From NCBI GenBank assembly GCA_030407085.1, contig CM059582.1:74342001-74406000 (forward strand): a DNA stretch of 64,000 nucleotides, read 5' to 3'. This document shows positions 21,928 to 33,949 of this stretch, piece by piece (within the stretch, counting starts at the first letter, position 1; each line of letters begins with the position of its first letter). A program made the position numbers and the translations under genes. The notes under the pieces are model-generated. The model had not been told where the DNA came from and ran no database searches. It worked only from the letters and a program-made list of their open reading frames with translations. The stretch is from Trichopria drosophilae. Taxonomy: Eukaryota; Arthropoda; Insecta; Hymenoptera; Diapriidae.

Positions 21928-24900
21928 CACACTGGTCTTAAAGGAGGAAGAAGTTTATTGAAAATGGATCCAAAATCGGCTTTCGGGGAAAGTTTACACA
22001 TCATTTCTTCATTCAAAATCCGTTTGAATAAAAATCGCAGCTGATCCTTTTTTAAAGATATACGTATTTTTGTATTTTGGTTTTTATAAAGGGAAAATTG
22101 GTACTGTTATTTTTTATGAATTCGAGTTTGGGTTTTTGTTCTGTTTTTCCGAATTTTCTTTTTAAATTTCACCTATGTTTGAAGATTAACCGAATGTTAT
22201 GGGTCATCTAAGCCCCCCTCCCCCCCAAATAGAAAAATGTTTTTTTTTACTTTCCACTTTTAGCGTTACCTGGGGCCAACGACGGGGACGTAGTGGTTAT
22301 ATGACCCCATTTTTTTTTGTATTTTATGTATTTTTTTTTTTTTTTTTGTGTTTTTTTATGTATTTTTTTTGTTTTCAAAATTTTTTACAAGTAAACATTT
22401 CATATGTGAAGTGTTGAAAATTCATCAACAGCTTTATGAAGTCTTGAGGAATATGATTCATAGTGGATGTTGTTAATCTTATAACGATCCCAAAATTTTA
22501 CAAATTCTCGGTGAACTGACTCACCACATTGTTCCGATCAGAATCCTAAACCATTGCCATTGTCTATATATTGTAAACTTTCTTTAACGTGGTCGAGGAT
22601 CGCATGAATTTTTAAGGTTTTAGAAACGTTATCAATAGTTTTTAAAGCCACGTGCAATTCCTTCAGATAATCATCTAAACAAGGACCTACCTTTCCGGAC
22701 GTGAAGCAACAATTTACAATCTTGTTCATTGCTTTATATGCCGAAATATATGGGATAATCTTGAACAATCCCACATCTTTGTAAATTTTCGGATCTTCAA
22801 GCTTATCGGATTCTTTCAGTAGCTTTCTACAGGCGTTTCCTTCTAACGAATCGCCGTGGTAGTTCTTTGGGACCAGCTTCAATCTTTTTGGCCACAATAA
22901 GGCTTTTTCTGGACCCAAAAGTGGAACGAAGCCTCTCCAAAATACGTGATTTACGAACCCTTGTAAAACATGAAGTTATGGAACAATACATTTTTGCAGA
23001 ACATAAATATCATCTTCAGTAAAAAGGGGAAGATTAATTGTGCTATGGCACTCTTTACTATATTTTTTGTCTTTTCCTGTAAGACAAAATTTGTTATAAT
23101 CTTCTCTTAACTCGCCATATGTTTTTAATCTAAAGACATTTTCTCTTGCCGAAGGGTTAAATGCATTTCTGTGGGCTTCACTGCACTCTTCATCGTCATT
23201 ATCTTGATCGACTCTAATTTCACCTAGCGAGATAAAACAGTAAGGACAGGGATATGTCGCTGTTGCCGTTTGTTGTCCATTTATAATAAGGAAAGGCTTA
23301 AAGTCAGCAACAAATTTAAACGATATGTTATTAAGTTTTGTCAACTCAAATAACAGTTTGACGTTTTCATAAGTTTCCTTTATTTGAGGCACGATGCATA
23401 ACAAAATTAATCTGTCTACGCTAGAAAGCTTACCTTTTTTGCTCATACTGCCACCTTCAGAATAAAGTTTACTTTTCCCGGAAGATTTATCATTATCTGA
23501 AATATCATTATCATCATCATCACTGTGGTACATGTAATCCTCTTGAGATCTTACAATAGACGAATAATTTTCTGGAAGTATCGTTAAACTTATTTTAAAA
23601 AACCCTTGGCCACCATCAGCCATGATTTTGATAATGACATTTCCTTCGAATTTTCGTTTTTGTATAACAGCTTCTACAAGTTCTTCGCTGTCTGCATACA
23701 CAACAGATCGTATTTGTTTCACCGGTGCATTTTCGCAGTCAAATTCATGCAACCCCTTTTTATAAACGTCACTTATAGCTTTAGATTTCTCCGACATGTG
23801 CATCAAATAATTGGCAGGTACAGATTTCCGTCCAACTGTACATATTATGAAGTTTGTTACTTTTCTCATTTGATTACTTGAAGCTCCCAAATTAAGTCGA
23901 AAATTGTATAAACTTTCCTCACTGAATGTAAGTTTCTTTTTATTACTAGGATTTACAGTAATCCTTGACATTCGACCGCCAGTAGATACATTTAACTTAA
24001 TATCTCCCTTCAGTGCAGAATCGTTAATCACTTCAGAATAAGCTTTTCTTTTGATTATACTACTTGCAATTTGTTCTTGGAATTTTTTCGGTAACATGTT
24101 AACTATTTTCGATACATTTTCTTTCGCATTTTGCAATTATGATTTTTATCTCTTCCCACCTCCTGAAAGCATTTTTTGCATATCTGGCTTGTGACGTTGG
24201 AGTTTTTCTTTTCTTCTACGATTGTAGGTTTAGTCGAAAGACGATCTGCATTTGAAGCGCCATGTAATCCAGTGGACGTATCAATTACGTTTTTGAAGTT
24301 TCTTTTGTGTCCTTGTCCTTTTACAGTATTGGTATGACCTTTAAATCTCCCCGTGAGACAGATGTAGCAATTACATATGTTTTTTGTTGAACGTGTTTCC
24401 TTAGGTAATATCAATTCACTATACTGAGGTATACTTTGAAAAGGTCTCTTAAAAACTCCCTTTTCCTCATCAAGTATGGTGAAATAACAACTTCTACATA
24501 TACTGATGGGAAATTTTTCATTCGACACGTCAAAATCACTCAATATAAATTTTTCAATAAGATTTGCAGTTCTTCATTAATAGGAAACTTTTCTGGTTTA
24601 ATGTTTCCGAAGACAATTTTTGTACCACATGGGGCACATACTTTGCTTCTATTCGCATTGTGAGAACACTTCTCATTTGGATGGCTTATTTTTCGCGTAA
24701 ATCTTTTGTTGTTGTTGAAGATTGAATAAAATATACTACATAATGCATAGAATAGACTACAAACCAAAATTACGAGATTTTTATTAATGAAACAGGAGAG
24801 GTATATTATATATACGGTCTGAGGTTTGCATTGAACCTTATACCAAACGTCGTCCAACTTTACTTGCGAGAAACGGGAAGCTGTAGATGCTAGTCTGTCT

Positions 24901-25532
24901 GGCTAGATTCCAAACCGTGAGCCTTACAGAATTCATCCGTAAATATTTTGTGCGGATTGAATCGATAATTAATTAAATTAATCTGAATTACTTAAATGAA
25001 AAATTCAATTTGTCACTCGAGTAAAAATTAAACATATTTAACGAAATCATATAAACATGTGTATAGGGTTACTATACTAAAGAGTTACATAAACCTTTGA
25101 CATGTTTGGGTACAATAATACTTCGAATTTAGCAATTATAAGCGTATTACGTTGGTCCTTGGTAAGGCGAAAAGTAGATGGTTATTGTATGTATAGATCA
25201 GCTATTGGTTGATCATCACTGTCATTGGGAAGGAGAGGGGGGGGGGGGCTTAGATGACCCATATTATTCGGGTAATCTTCTGACATAGGTGAAATTTAAA
25301 AAGAAAATTCGGTAAAACGTAACAAAAACCCGAACTCGAATTCATAAGAAAGAACAGTACCAATTTTCCCTTTATAAAAATAAAATACAAAAATACGTAT
25401 ATCTTTAAAAAAGGATCAGCTGCGATTTTAATTCAAATGGATTTTTACTGTAGAAATGATGTGGAAACTTTCCCCGAAAGCCGATTTAGGATCCATTTTC
25501 AATAAACTTCTTCCTCCTTCAAGACCAGTGTG
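21928..25532 (-). mobile_element. Chapaev/RAG-like DNA transposon, decayed
   Basis: The ends are CACACTGGTCTT at 21,928 and its complement at 25,532, inside inverted repeats of about 300 bases (21,928-22,232 and 25,236-25,532). ATTG flanks both sides (21,924-21,927 and 25,533-25,536). CAC termini with a 4-bp duplication fit the Chapaev group of CMC transposons, relatives of the Transib/RAG1 lineage. The inner ends of both inverted repeats carry a C or G run beside AGCCCCCC. The single gene is on the minus strand and is broken. The superfamily name is inference from termini plus motifs; insertion boundaries are seen directly. Confidence 0.7.
22349..24690 (-). pseudogene. Broken Chapaev/RAG1-like transposase
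   Basis: Read in order, the N-terminal zinc region has CAPCG (about 24,640), CRSCYF (about 24,495), CNCYIC (24,385) and CKKCFQEVGRDKNHNC (24,170). A catalytic core follows. It includes KIMADGGQGFFKISL near 23,620 with a likely first catalytic aspartate; VADFKPFL and the CPYC pair near 23,250; and SEQCGESVHREF near 22,520, which matches the position and pattern of the essential glutamate of RAG1 and Transib (SE-x-NES type). The N-terminal part is in two frames (shifts near 24,540 and 24,125). In the core a TAA at 22,976 and a TGA at 22,538, just ahead of the SEQCGES motif, interrupt one otherwise open frame. An acidic SDDDDND tract lies at about 23,510. The protein would bind the CAC termini and cut DNA in the nucleus. 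It is inactive here. Confidence 0.7.
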
Positions 25533-25536
25533 ATTG

Positions 25537-25685
25537 AAAATTGCAAGAACTTCATTTTTAGAAAAATAATTTTGTAATTTGTGTAACTTAACACCATAAA
25601 CAGATTACTAAATGACGGCGTTTTTTTCTAAACTCTCAAAACTTGACTTAAAGGGCAGCCAAGTTTTTGACAAGCCAGTTGTGGA
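25537..25685. other. Right spacer of the Chapaev-like insertion
   Basis: Short unique sequence between the transposon end and the right inverted arm. Nothing recognisable. Confidence 0.4.
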
Positions 25686-26084
25686 ATGCTTGGAATAAGA
25701 GCCAATGTGTATATTATTGATGATATTGCATCGATTTTTAAAGTTCATTAAATTCATTAATAACATTCTTTATTAAATGGTAATTTCATTAAACAAATGA
25801 TAAGAATTACTTTGATTTCAAAGAACTTTCTTGAACAATTTTGTGGTGTTCGAAATGTACGCAAAATTTTATTTCCAAATTATTGTATATTGCATTAATG
25901 GATAGTTTTGTTCATTAGAAAGAACTTGGTCTTATTACATGATTTCAATGCGTTTTGTAGAATAAGAATAGAGCCTTATAATTGTACATAATTTAATTCT
26001 GATATCATTTTTTTGTGGTAATTATGTTTTACTAATAAGAACTTGGCGAGTTTTTTTACAAGAAGTGTTTTTTGTGGGATTTAT
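25686..26084. repeat. Inverted arm flanking the Chapaev-like element, right
   Basis: Inverted copy of 20,986-21,380 with only scattered mismatches (for example one base in the AGTTCTTAT(A/T)AGTAAAAC word). It abuts the small MITE that starts at 26,085. Confidence 0.85.
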
Positions 26085-26357
26085 AAGACTATAAAATGAA
26101 TTTATGATTACTATAGTAATTCGCAATTATTAAATAATACTAATAATAAACGAGAGTATGCTACATTTATATATCGTCATTTCTTTTACTACTACATGTT
26201 GTATATATTTTTTATCCATACTGGATATATTTTTGCTTTTAATATATTTAATATATATAAATATATATCGTACAAATATAGCATACTGTCGTTTATTATT
26301 AGTATTATTTAATAATTGTGAATTACTATAGTAATCATAAATTCATTTTATAGTCTT
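26085..26357. mobile_element. Palindromic MITE with AAGACTATAAAATG ends
   Basis: 273 bp with terminal inverted repeats of about 95 bases: AAGACTATAAAATGAATTTA at the left, the same inverted at the right, including ATTACTATAGTAATT and AATACTAATAATAAACGA. The centre is AT-rich, and no coding sequence is present. Confidence 0.85.
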
Positions 26358-26403
26358 CTAAATGTTTACACCTTTGACTCAAAAATGATCCACATAATCA
26401 TAT

Positions 26404-27380
26404 TATAACCCCGTCCGTGGAAGGGGAAACGCAAAATAAATTTTTGACACAAATGATTTTTCTAGGATCGATTTTATTTATTATAAGTAACTGTCTTGGG
26501 CTCAAATCTCGCGAAGGGGATAGTTTCGTTACAAATGACCGGAGAAAATATAAAAACACGCAAAAACGCAAAACGCAAATCGCAACGGAAAAAAGGGTTA
26601 TCGAGTGAACCATTTAGGGCTTTCACCGGAGTACATAAAAAATCGGGGCCCTATGGGCAACTCACTCTTTGCTGTCCGTACGTTGAAGGTGGAGAGGATG
26701 ACCCGGAAACAGACTGGTGGAGCCACGGGATCCTTGGCTGACGACGGGGTGGCGTTTGGCTGCGTCCCTATCCTCTTCGGCACCAGAGAGTCACCAAGCA
26801 CTCGCGGGGTCCTCGCTTACAACGCGGAGTCTCCACTGTTTTCTTTTCTAGGTTTTTCACTATATATCTGCACTCTGTCGTTCCAAGTTCGATGCCGCAC
26901 TACACGCAAAACTCTGCTACTCGGCGAGTCGTAGGCTGATTAGCTCCGTACAATCGCGCGGTCCGCGACGGAATGGCGTCTCCGTCGATTCACCTTGTCC
27001 GTGAAGGCGCTCCAGCGTCACCTTGGGGCCCGATGCTGGGGGGTGATCCGTGGAAGGAGGGAGAAACGTGACGGTCGCACGGCCCGCGCGTACCAGCTTC
27101 TCCTTCGGAGAGAGAGAGAGAGATACGTAGCTGCGCAAATCGGCTCTCGGCTTCTACCTTCGGAAGGAAAGAGAGAGACGCCCCGGCGTCACTCGCCTTC
27201 GTCTGTGGAGAAGGAACTCCCGACGGCGACTGACTAGAGGAGCGACGGCGGGGAGGTATGAGCCTCCATAGCGCGTATCCCCGGTACGGCGGGCGAGAGC
27301 AGCGGCGAATAGGGGGAAGGATTCCCCCGGAACGCTCTCCCCGATCAGAGTTACCGGGCTCGATCAGTGACTACGTCACA
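26404..27380 (-). repeat. 3' LTR of the gypsy element
   Basis: It starts with TGTGACGTAG in the element's orientation (27,380) and ends in a GGGGTTATA-type sequence (26,404). It matches the other LTR over about 800 bases with few differences but contains about 135 extra bases at roughly 26,440-26,575, and it has only a short GAGAGA run where the other LTR has a long one. Confidence 0.9.
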
Positions 27381-30289
27381 AACCCCCGGGCCTGACTCGA
27401 GTACACCGTCGATAGAGGGGTGTACGAGTGTCATATTAAATGTCCTGAGAGGCACTTCACTGGATCTGTCCATCTCGATAAATGTCACTGGGGAGCACTT
27501 CAATGAACCGGTCCATCTCGATAAATGTCACTAGGGAGCACTGTACTTAAATCTAGAACACTTCACATAGCCAACAGAGGCGTCTCCTTCGCCACTGGGA
27601 ACGAATTGCCCGTAGGCCTATACAGTGAGGTAGCTAAATAGCCATTAGAGGCACCGAACGCAAAGTCGCAAGGGAAGGGGGCGCTCGCAATGAGATCGGA
27701 GAAAAAAAAACTAAAATGGTGAATACACAGATTCACTGACGCATGTTCGAAAGCTACGCAGAATTACACAGACTCAGGATCATGCCCACATATGGCAATG
27801 ATCATGTTTACACCTCGAACACCACTCAAATCCATACAGCATCGCGAAGACATACCATCGCCACAACTCATAACCAAAAAAAAAACGAAATATCGCAATC
27901 ATACTCACTACTAAGATTAGAGTCGCCAATACAAGAAAAATCAAAAATCGTAACTAGACGATACATAAAAAAAATGTGACAGGTTCTACGGGTTACTTCC
28001 CTGTTCACCCGGGATAGCAAAATCGCCATCTGGCTGATACAGTGTGACTTATAACTAGGCCTTAATTTCTATCGCAGGATTGGGATTCGCCTCTTCCAGT
28101 CCCATACCTTTACATTCATCATACCAGCTACGACGTCGTGGAGGATGGAGAGAAGGATGGAATGAAGAGGAATCCGCGTGACAAAAGAAAAGAGGGACAG
28201 TACAATACGCAACGACAACAAAGAATTTGAGATTACATATGCTGAGGCGGTCGATACATGCTCACGATGGGGTAGCGGCTATTTTCGCCGTGTGCCAACT
28301 GAACGCAACGGGACAGCGGCGAGGAAATGTCAACTCGCTTGATTTCCTATAATACTAAATTCCGCAGTGAACCACCCCACGACCTCTACTGCAGTACCGA
28401 ATCTGCACGGTGCACTACTTCACAGCACTAGTGGCTACCATTTATGAGCATGAAGCCATGAGGATAGCCGTAGGAGGTCTACTTGAAATTGAAACATTAG
28501 TCGTATCAGGAAGTATGTCCGGGCAAACTCTATACTCGGAGATTCATAGGCGATGATGTCACGTCGGGCTATCGAGGTTCCGACTGACATTAGGCGACCA
28601 TTCGATAGATTTGGGGGGCCTATCGTGTTACGCTAGACAGGTTACGCAACTGCGAAGCGCATCTGCAATAGCATATTATACAACGGCACGATCGTTTCCG
28701 GGCCAACAAAACGCGAAGATGAAGCCGCGCTGTTTAGCGAAAAAAACCAACGTAGGTTATCTAAATGCGCGATTTAGTGCAATATGGAGATAACGCATAG
28801 GTGGCGTGACTAGACGTAATACAAAGTCAAGTAAACCGAGTGAATACTCAAACTACGCGAATTCCAAGCCGGCTTTCGACGCAATGCACTACTACCACCA
28901 ATATGAGCCTACCTCAGCACTATCGGACATTGAATAAATCTAATGAAAGTCCGTTCGTTAGAGCTGCTGATGGCCCAACGAAAACGCCATGGGACGACGA
29001 CTTTTTAAAAACGTATCGCAAAGACACCAATATTAAATGAGAATTTGCACGATTAGGCGTGAGCCAAACTCTAAATTCGCTCCCTACGCGAGTTAGCGTA
29101 GGTCCCGAATAAATTAACTACTAGTCACGACTTAGTGACCTTCAAATTATTGAACAGAACCGCAAGTTTACGCAAATCAATGTTACTCGCATTCTCAGTG
29201 TGAGTAAGTGCTAATCCACAAAAGAACATATTTAAGGGACGGTTGCGATTCCCCGAAATCAAACTCGACCATATGGTTTAGCGCAACTAAACTATCTTTT
29301 CTTACATCCTTTGCGGCCACTGGGGCACGCAACAGGAACTCACTCGGTATTGTCGGGTACTGAGCCACGACACAAAAAAAATTATAGAATCTGTGTATCA
29401 AATCGTAACGTACCATAGTCGGGGGTTTTAATTAGATCGGCTAATTCGTGTAAAAGTTGCAAATCGTGACACAACAATATCGCTATCAGAAGCAATCGGA
29501 ACGTGATTGACGACGACATGTCGTAACAAAAAAAAATTGATCCATTATTAATATTCGAACGCGATGGACTGACACAAATCGCAAATGAAAATTGAAAAAC
29601 GCGGTTACGTTCCTTACGACTGAATTAAGCGACTTCATGTGATAAATACTCAACTCTAGGAGCTTGAGATCGATTCTACAATTATACATCCGTGCACACA
29701 GGTATCTGGATTTTTGTACCGAAAGGACAACTTAAACGCAAGGGGCATCCAAACACAATCGTGTTGAAGAAGAGGGTGGTAATCATCGCGTCATCATCGC
29801 TTCGGGGAGTGAGAGGCGGCAGTTGTGGGAGGTAAACGCGATATACAGCAATTCATTGAAAATAACTCAAACCAAAAATGCAATACAAAAACTCGAAATA
29901 TATATCTCAATGTATCTCGCGATGTTTATCGCAATGTTTACCGCAATGTTTATTGCAAAGTCTAGCGCAAAGTTTATCGCAAAGTTTATCGCAAAGTTTA
30001 TCGCAAAGTTTATCGCAAAGTTTATCGCAAAGTTTATCGCAAAGTTTATCGCAAAGTTTATCGCAAAGTTTATCGCAAAGGGCCAACATAAACGCCAGGG
30101 ACAACTTCCTATGCGCTGCGGGGGGGGGGGGGGGGGACATGACCTTCGCGGGCACCAGCCGGGTGCATCTTACTTAATGCGGACGCGCACTATTGTCGCC
30201 CTCCCGTGGTCTCCTCCCCACCAGCAGTCGCTGGCTGCAACGATGCGCTGGGTGGCCCCGTAGGCCACAGCTGCGGCCGATGCTGGGAC
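27381..30289. other. Long 3' noncoding part of the gypsy element
   Basis: No frame above about 80 codons except through a minisatellite, and none recognisable on either strand; in particular I see no envelope-like gene. Base composition is more balanced than the host DNA. Two about 60-bp direct units (CCATCTCGATAAATGTCACT(A/G)GGGAGCACT) lie at about 27,465-27,545. Next to the LTR, GGCCCGGGGGTT on the minus strand may be the polypurine primer. Confidence 0.55.
29950..30080 (+). repeat. 12-bp minisatellite GCAAAGTTTATC
   Basis: About ten perfect tandem copies of GCAAAGTTTATC, preceded by diverged copies (GCAATGTTTATC, GCGATGTTTATC) from about 29,918. The period is a multiple of three and stop-free, so several frames stay open through it (AKFI, QSLS and CDKL repeats). 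A G run of 15-17 bases follows at about 30,120. Confidence 0.95.
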
Positions 30290-30294
30290 CGACG

Positions 30295-31310
30295 CACTAT
30301 AGGCATTCAGTGACTTCTCAGAGACAGAGTCGTAGAACTTTTGGAAAAAGAGAGATATCTAAGCGAAACTTGGTGAAGTTTATCATGACAGATTGCGGAA
30401 TAAAGGAAATTTAATGGTGATATTTCAAAAAATTGTTAAGACGGACAATTTCAAGAATGTCAGTTCTCGAATTTACACCAAAGAACTGATTCCTTAACGC
30501 ATATTGCTTCCATGTCTCGCAAAGCTAGATTTTCAAAAAACATGACAATTAAATGTTTTGGGAGTTTCTGACTACGAATCGAACACCAAATTTCTAAAAT
30601 TCAAAATGGCGGATTCAATATGGCGAGTGAATTTCAATTTTTGGGGGTTTTCATATAAATTGATATCTAGGGGTTTTTGGTATCGCTGATTACGAATCTG
30701 CACTCAGAATTTCGAAATTCAAAATGGCGGATCCAATATGGCGGATGAAGTTTTGAAATTTCTTATGAATTTTTATACAAGTTGGTATGCAGGGATTTCT
30801 GGGATCGCTGATTACGAATCTGAATTCATAATTCTAAAATTCAAAATGGCGGATCCAATATGGTGGATGAAGTTTTGAAATTTCTTATGAATTTTCATAC
30901 AAGTTGGTATCCAGGGATTTTTTTGACTTCTGATTACGAATCTGAATTCATAATTCCAACATTCAAAATGGCGGGACCAATATGGCGGATAAAGTTTTGA
31001 AATTTCTTATGAATTTTCATACAAGTTGGTATCCACGGATTTTTTTGTCCGCTGATTACGAATCTGAATTCATAATTCCAAAATTCAAAATGGCGGATCC
31101 AATATGGCGAATGAAGTTTTGAAATTTCTTATCAATTTTCATATAAATTGATATCCAGGGGTTTCTTGGATCGCTGATTATGAATGTGAATTAAGATTTT
31201 GAAAATTAAAAATATCAGATCCAATGCGTCCAACATATTAATAAATTTTGTGGAATCTTCTCAAACTTGGTATATAGGGATTTGGGGGACACTTGTTACG
31301 AAACTCAATT
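30295..31310. repeat. Left terminal inverted repeat with tandem GGCGGA units
   Basis: After about 250 bases of unique end, units of roughly 120 bases repeat about five times (near 30,600, 30,718, 30,840, 30,960 and 31,085). Each has ATTCAAAATGGCGGATCCAA, then TATGGCGGATGAAGTTTTGA, then GATTACGAATCTGAATTC. The same units are inverted at 42,960-43,520. Confidence 0.9.
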
Positions 31311-32508
31311 TGTGATTTATTAGAAGGGAATACAATTAAAAGATACCATATTAATCGCAAATGAGCTGACAAATAATCTTAGAATATATATTATACACGC
31401 ACTTTTCTATTCATTCTTCAGAAAAGTGTGTTTTTATGTCCTTCGTTGATATTTTCACTTTATAGTATAATTTACTTTCCAATCAGTTTTGTCTTTACGC
31501 CTTATACTTTTAATTAAACAATGCATAACCAAATATTTATTCCAAATTCATTGTATAATTATCATGTACTGTTAAAACTCCTAAATGTAAGTCTCCTGGC
31601 AGTCCCCGTGCATCAATTATCTGCTTTCGAACACTGCTGTACCTATCCATATGAAGTAAATTAATATTTCATAAAAGCGATTATGTATTTTTTTTACGTA
31701 TAACAAACAAATATTGCCATAAATAATTACAATATATCGTTCCAGAAACTTGTCATATCTGTTTAAAGTGTGTCCCCATAGTTTCTAAAATAAATCTAAT
31801 TGTAAGTACAAACTACGCGTTATCTAGCGATCAGAAAAATTGGAATATAGGTAGAATCAAACGTTCTATAACTTCAATTACTTCCAGACCGTTGATTACT
31901 TGCATTATTACCAGTTTTTAATCTCTAATGTTTAGATGAGTAATATTTTTGGAACTCAGGTGAGTACGTTTATTCTTTGTGAGCCTCCTGTGATATTTGC
32001 TACATTTGTTTGGAATTTTGAGAAAGTGGTTAATATCTGAAAATATAAAAGCAGGAGTGTATTGTTACACTTTAAGTGCATTTAGCTTCTCTTTATTTTG
32101 TACTCGTGTTTACATGATTAAAACTTTATAATGTAAGCTCTTCTGACATGTAAGTCTCCTGGTTTATAGTAGTTTATAGAAATTCCGTTTTATAATCAGT
32201 ATTTGGATAAATTTATATTTAATTCAGCAATAATTTCCACAACTATTGCCCATCACAGCAATAATAATATGCGGCAATAAAAACTGGATCAATTAGCACA
32301 TTGTCGGTTTTTTACAGTGCTGTAATAATCTAACATATCAATTTGTATTTTTATGACCGAATTTTGAATTGTTTGGAGTTTCTTAACCCTGTCAAGCACG
32401 GACCTTCAGGAAGGACTTGTCTGTAATTCATATTTTACAGTTTTCAAACAATGAAATATGAATTTTTATAAAATTTTTTGTTCTGTCATATTCATAAGAG
32501 ATTTATAA
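31311..32508. other. AT-rich interior of the Transib-like element
   Basis: No gene visible; only AT-rich sequence without a convincing frame or repeat. Confidence 0.4.
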
Positions 32509-32510
32509 AT

Positions 32511-32990
32511 GTACATTACCGGCCAAAAGTTCGTGAACGTTCTGAATTTTCAAAATCGTCAAATAATGCGTCATATGTCCGAATCCTATGAAGATATTGC
32601 AAAACTCAAGGGATATCCTTTAAGCTACACAAATAAAGCTTTCAATTGGTGCTTTCACATTTACTTAAGACATTATTATTTCTTAGCTGTCAAATTTTCA
32701 AAATGTTGAATTTTGCAACTTTTTTCTTCCGACTTTTACCTTGACAAACAGTTTAACCAATTTTTCTGTCCATTCTTTGAAAAAAGTTCATGAACGTGCA
32801 GTTTATTCACATTCCGCGAATCGCAACGATACATTTCTTTCAAAGATTATGAAAAATACGAAAATTTATAAAAGATATACTTTTTTCAGGGATTTTTCAC
32901 AAATTCTTCTCAAAGAATTCTCGAGGAGGAAAATCGACAATTTCCAAAACATCGTAACACGTAATTTTTTACAAAAGCCATTTTAAACGT
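32511..32990. mobile_element. Possible Tc1-type MITE remnant
   Basis: TACATTACCGGCCAAAAGTTCGTGAACG at 32,511 has the form of a Tc1-family end next to TA (ACCGGCCAAAAGTT). A related AAAGTTCATGAACGTGCAG word occurs inside at about 32,785, suggesting an internal direct repeat. The opposite end is not clear and the two short frames here are not recognisable. Confidence 0.35.
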
Positions 32991-33499
32991 GTTGAATTAT
33001 AGTATTTATAAAAAAATTCACAATGGCCGATGACAAAATAGCAAATAAATGTTATTTATAGATGTATTTATAGATTTAAAAAAAAAAATAGTTATTTTAA
33101 TACCGACCCCCTGCTCTGCGGGCAAAATTAATGCATCGGGTTCATAAAGTGCACATTCAGTTCATCGGGTGCAGAAGGCTGTTACATTTTCATTTGTTTA
33201 ACTTGATTTGTACACTTCATGGGTCAGTAGTCAGTCATCTAACTGCATCACATCATTAAATGTAATGCTCTACTGGCAGTAACATTACCTGTTTTTCGCC
33301 CGTGCCAACTTTCGAAAAGTTTTAATTGAAAATTTCAAATTCTAAATTACTCTAAAGGTATGTGATGTACATGATGTATCTAATTCTATTTATCTTAAGA
33401 AAGTCTGTTGGTTCCGCAACTTGTCAGGTGCAAATATTCTATATGAAATTTAGATAGTCGATTAATGTAACCTCTTCAATCTTGTTGTAAATGTGGACA

Positions 33500-33948
33500 T
33501 TCTGAAATCGGGTCTAAATAGCTTATAAATATTGTCACATTTGCTCAGTTTACTAATTACGGTACATAACCTCAAATATTAAGGCTATAAATATCATCAC
33601 ATTTGTTCAGTTTACTAATTATCGTACATAACCTCAATTGTTAAGGTTATAAATATTGTGACAGTTGCTCAATTTTTCTAATTATCGCACATGAGTGAGC
33701 TGAAATGTTAAGTAACCCAATTAGAATAAGCAAAGGAGAATACACGATGAGTAATACTAAAGCAACCGAGTAATGCCTAGTTTACCAATTATCGTACATA
33801 AACTTAAATTTCAAGTAACTCAGAACAATACACATCATTGATGTGGGCCCAAAGGGCAAAGGAGAATACATGATGAGTAATATTAAACTAACAGTGCAAT
33901 GCTCCAGTTTAATAATTATTGTACATAACCTCAAATGTCAAATAACAT
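33500..33948. repeat. Minisatellite-like repeats (GTACATAACCTCAAAT)
   Basis: Diverged direct repeats of roughly 65-120 bases built on CAGTTTACTAATTATCGTACATAACCTCAAAT, about five to six units. No coding sense. Confidence 0.65.
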
Positions 33949-33949
33949 A

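Noticed and set aside
22520..22545. TGA before SEQCGES read as selenocysteine
   Set aside because: The gene has another nonsense codon and two frameshifts, and no SECIS-like hairpin was noticed, so a nonsense mutation is simpler.
29823..30263. Frames through the 12-bp minisatellite
   Set aside because: They are open only because the unit length is a multiple of three and lacks stops; flanks are not coding.
27381..30289. Envelope gene of an errantivirus-type element
   Set aside because: No long frame, signal peptide, cleavage site or membrane segment is seen on either strand.
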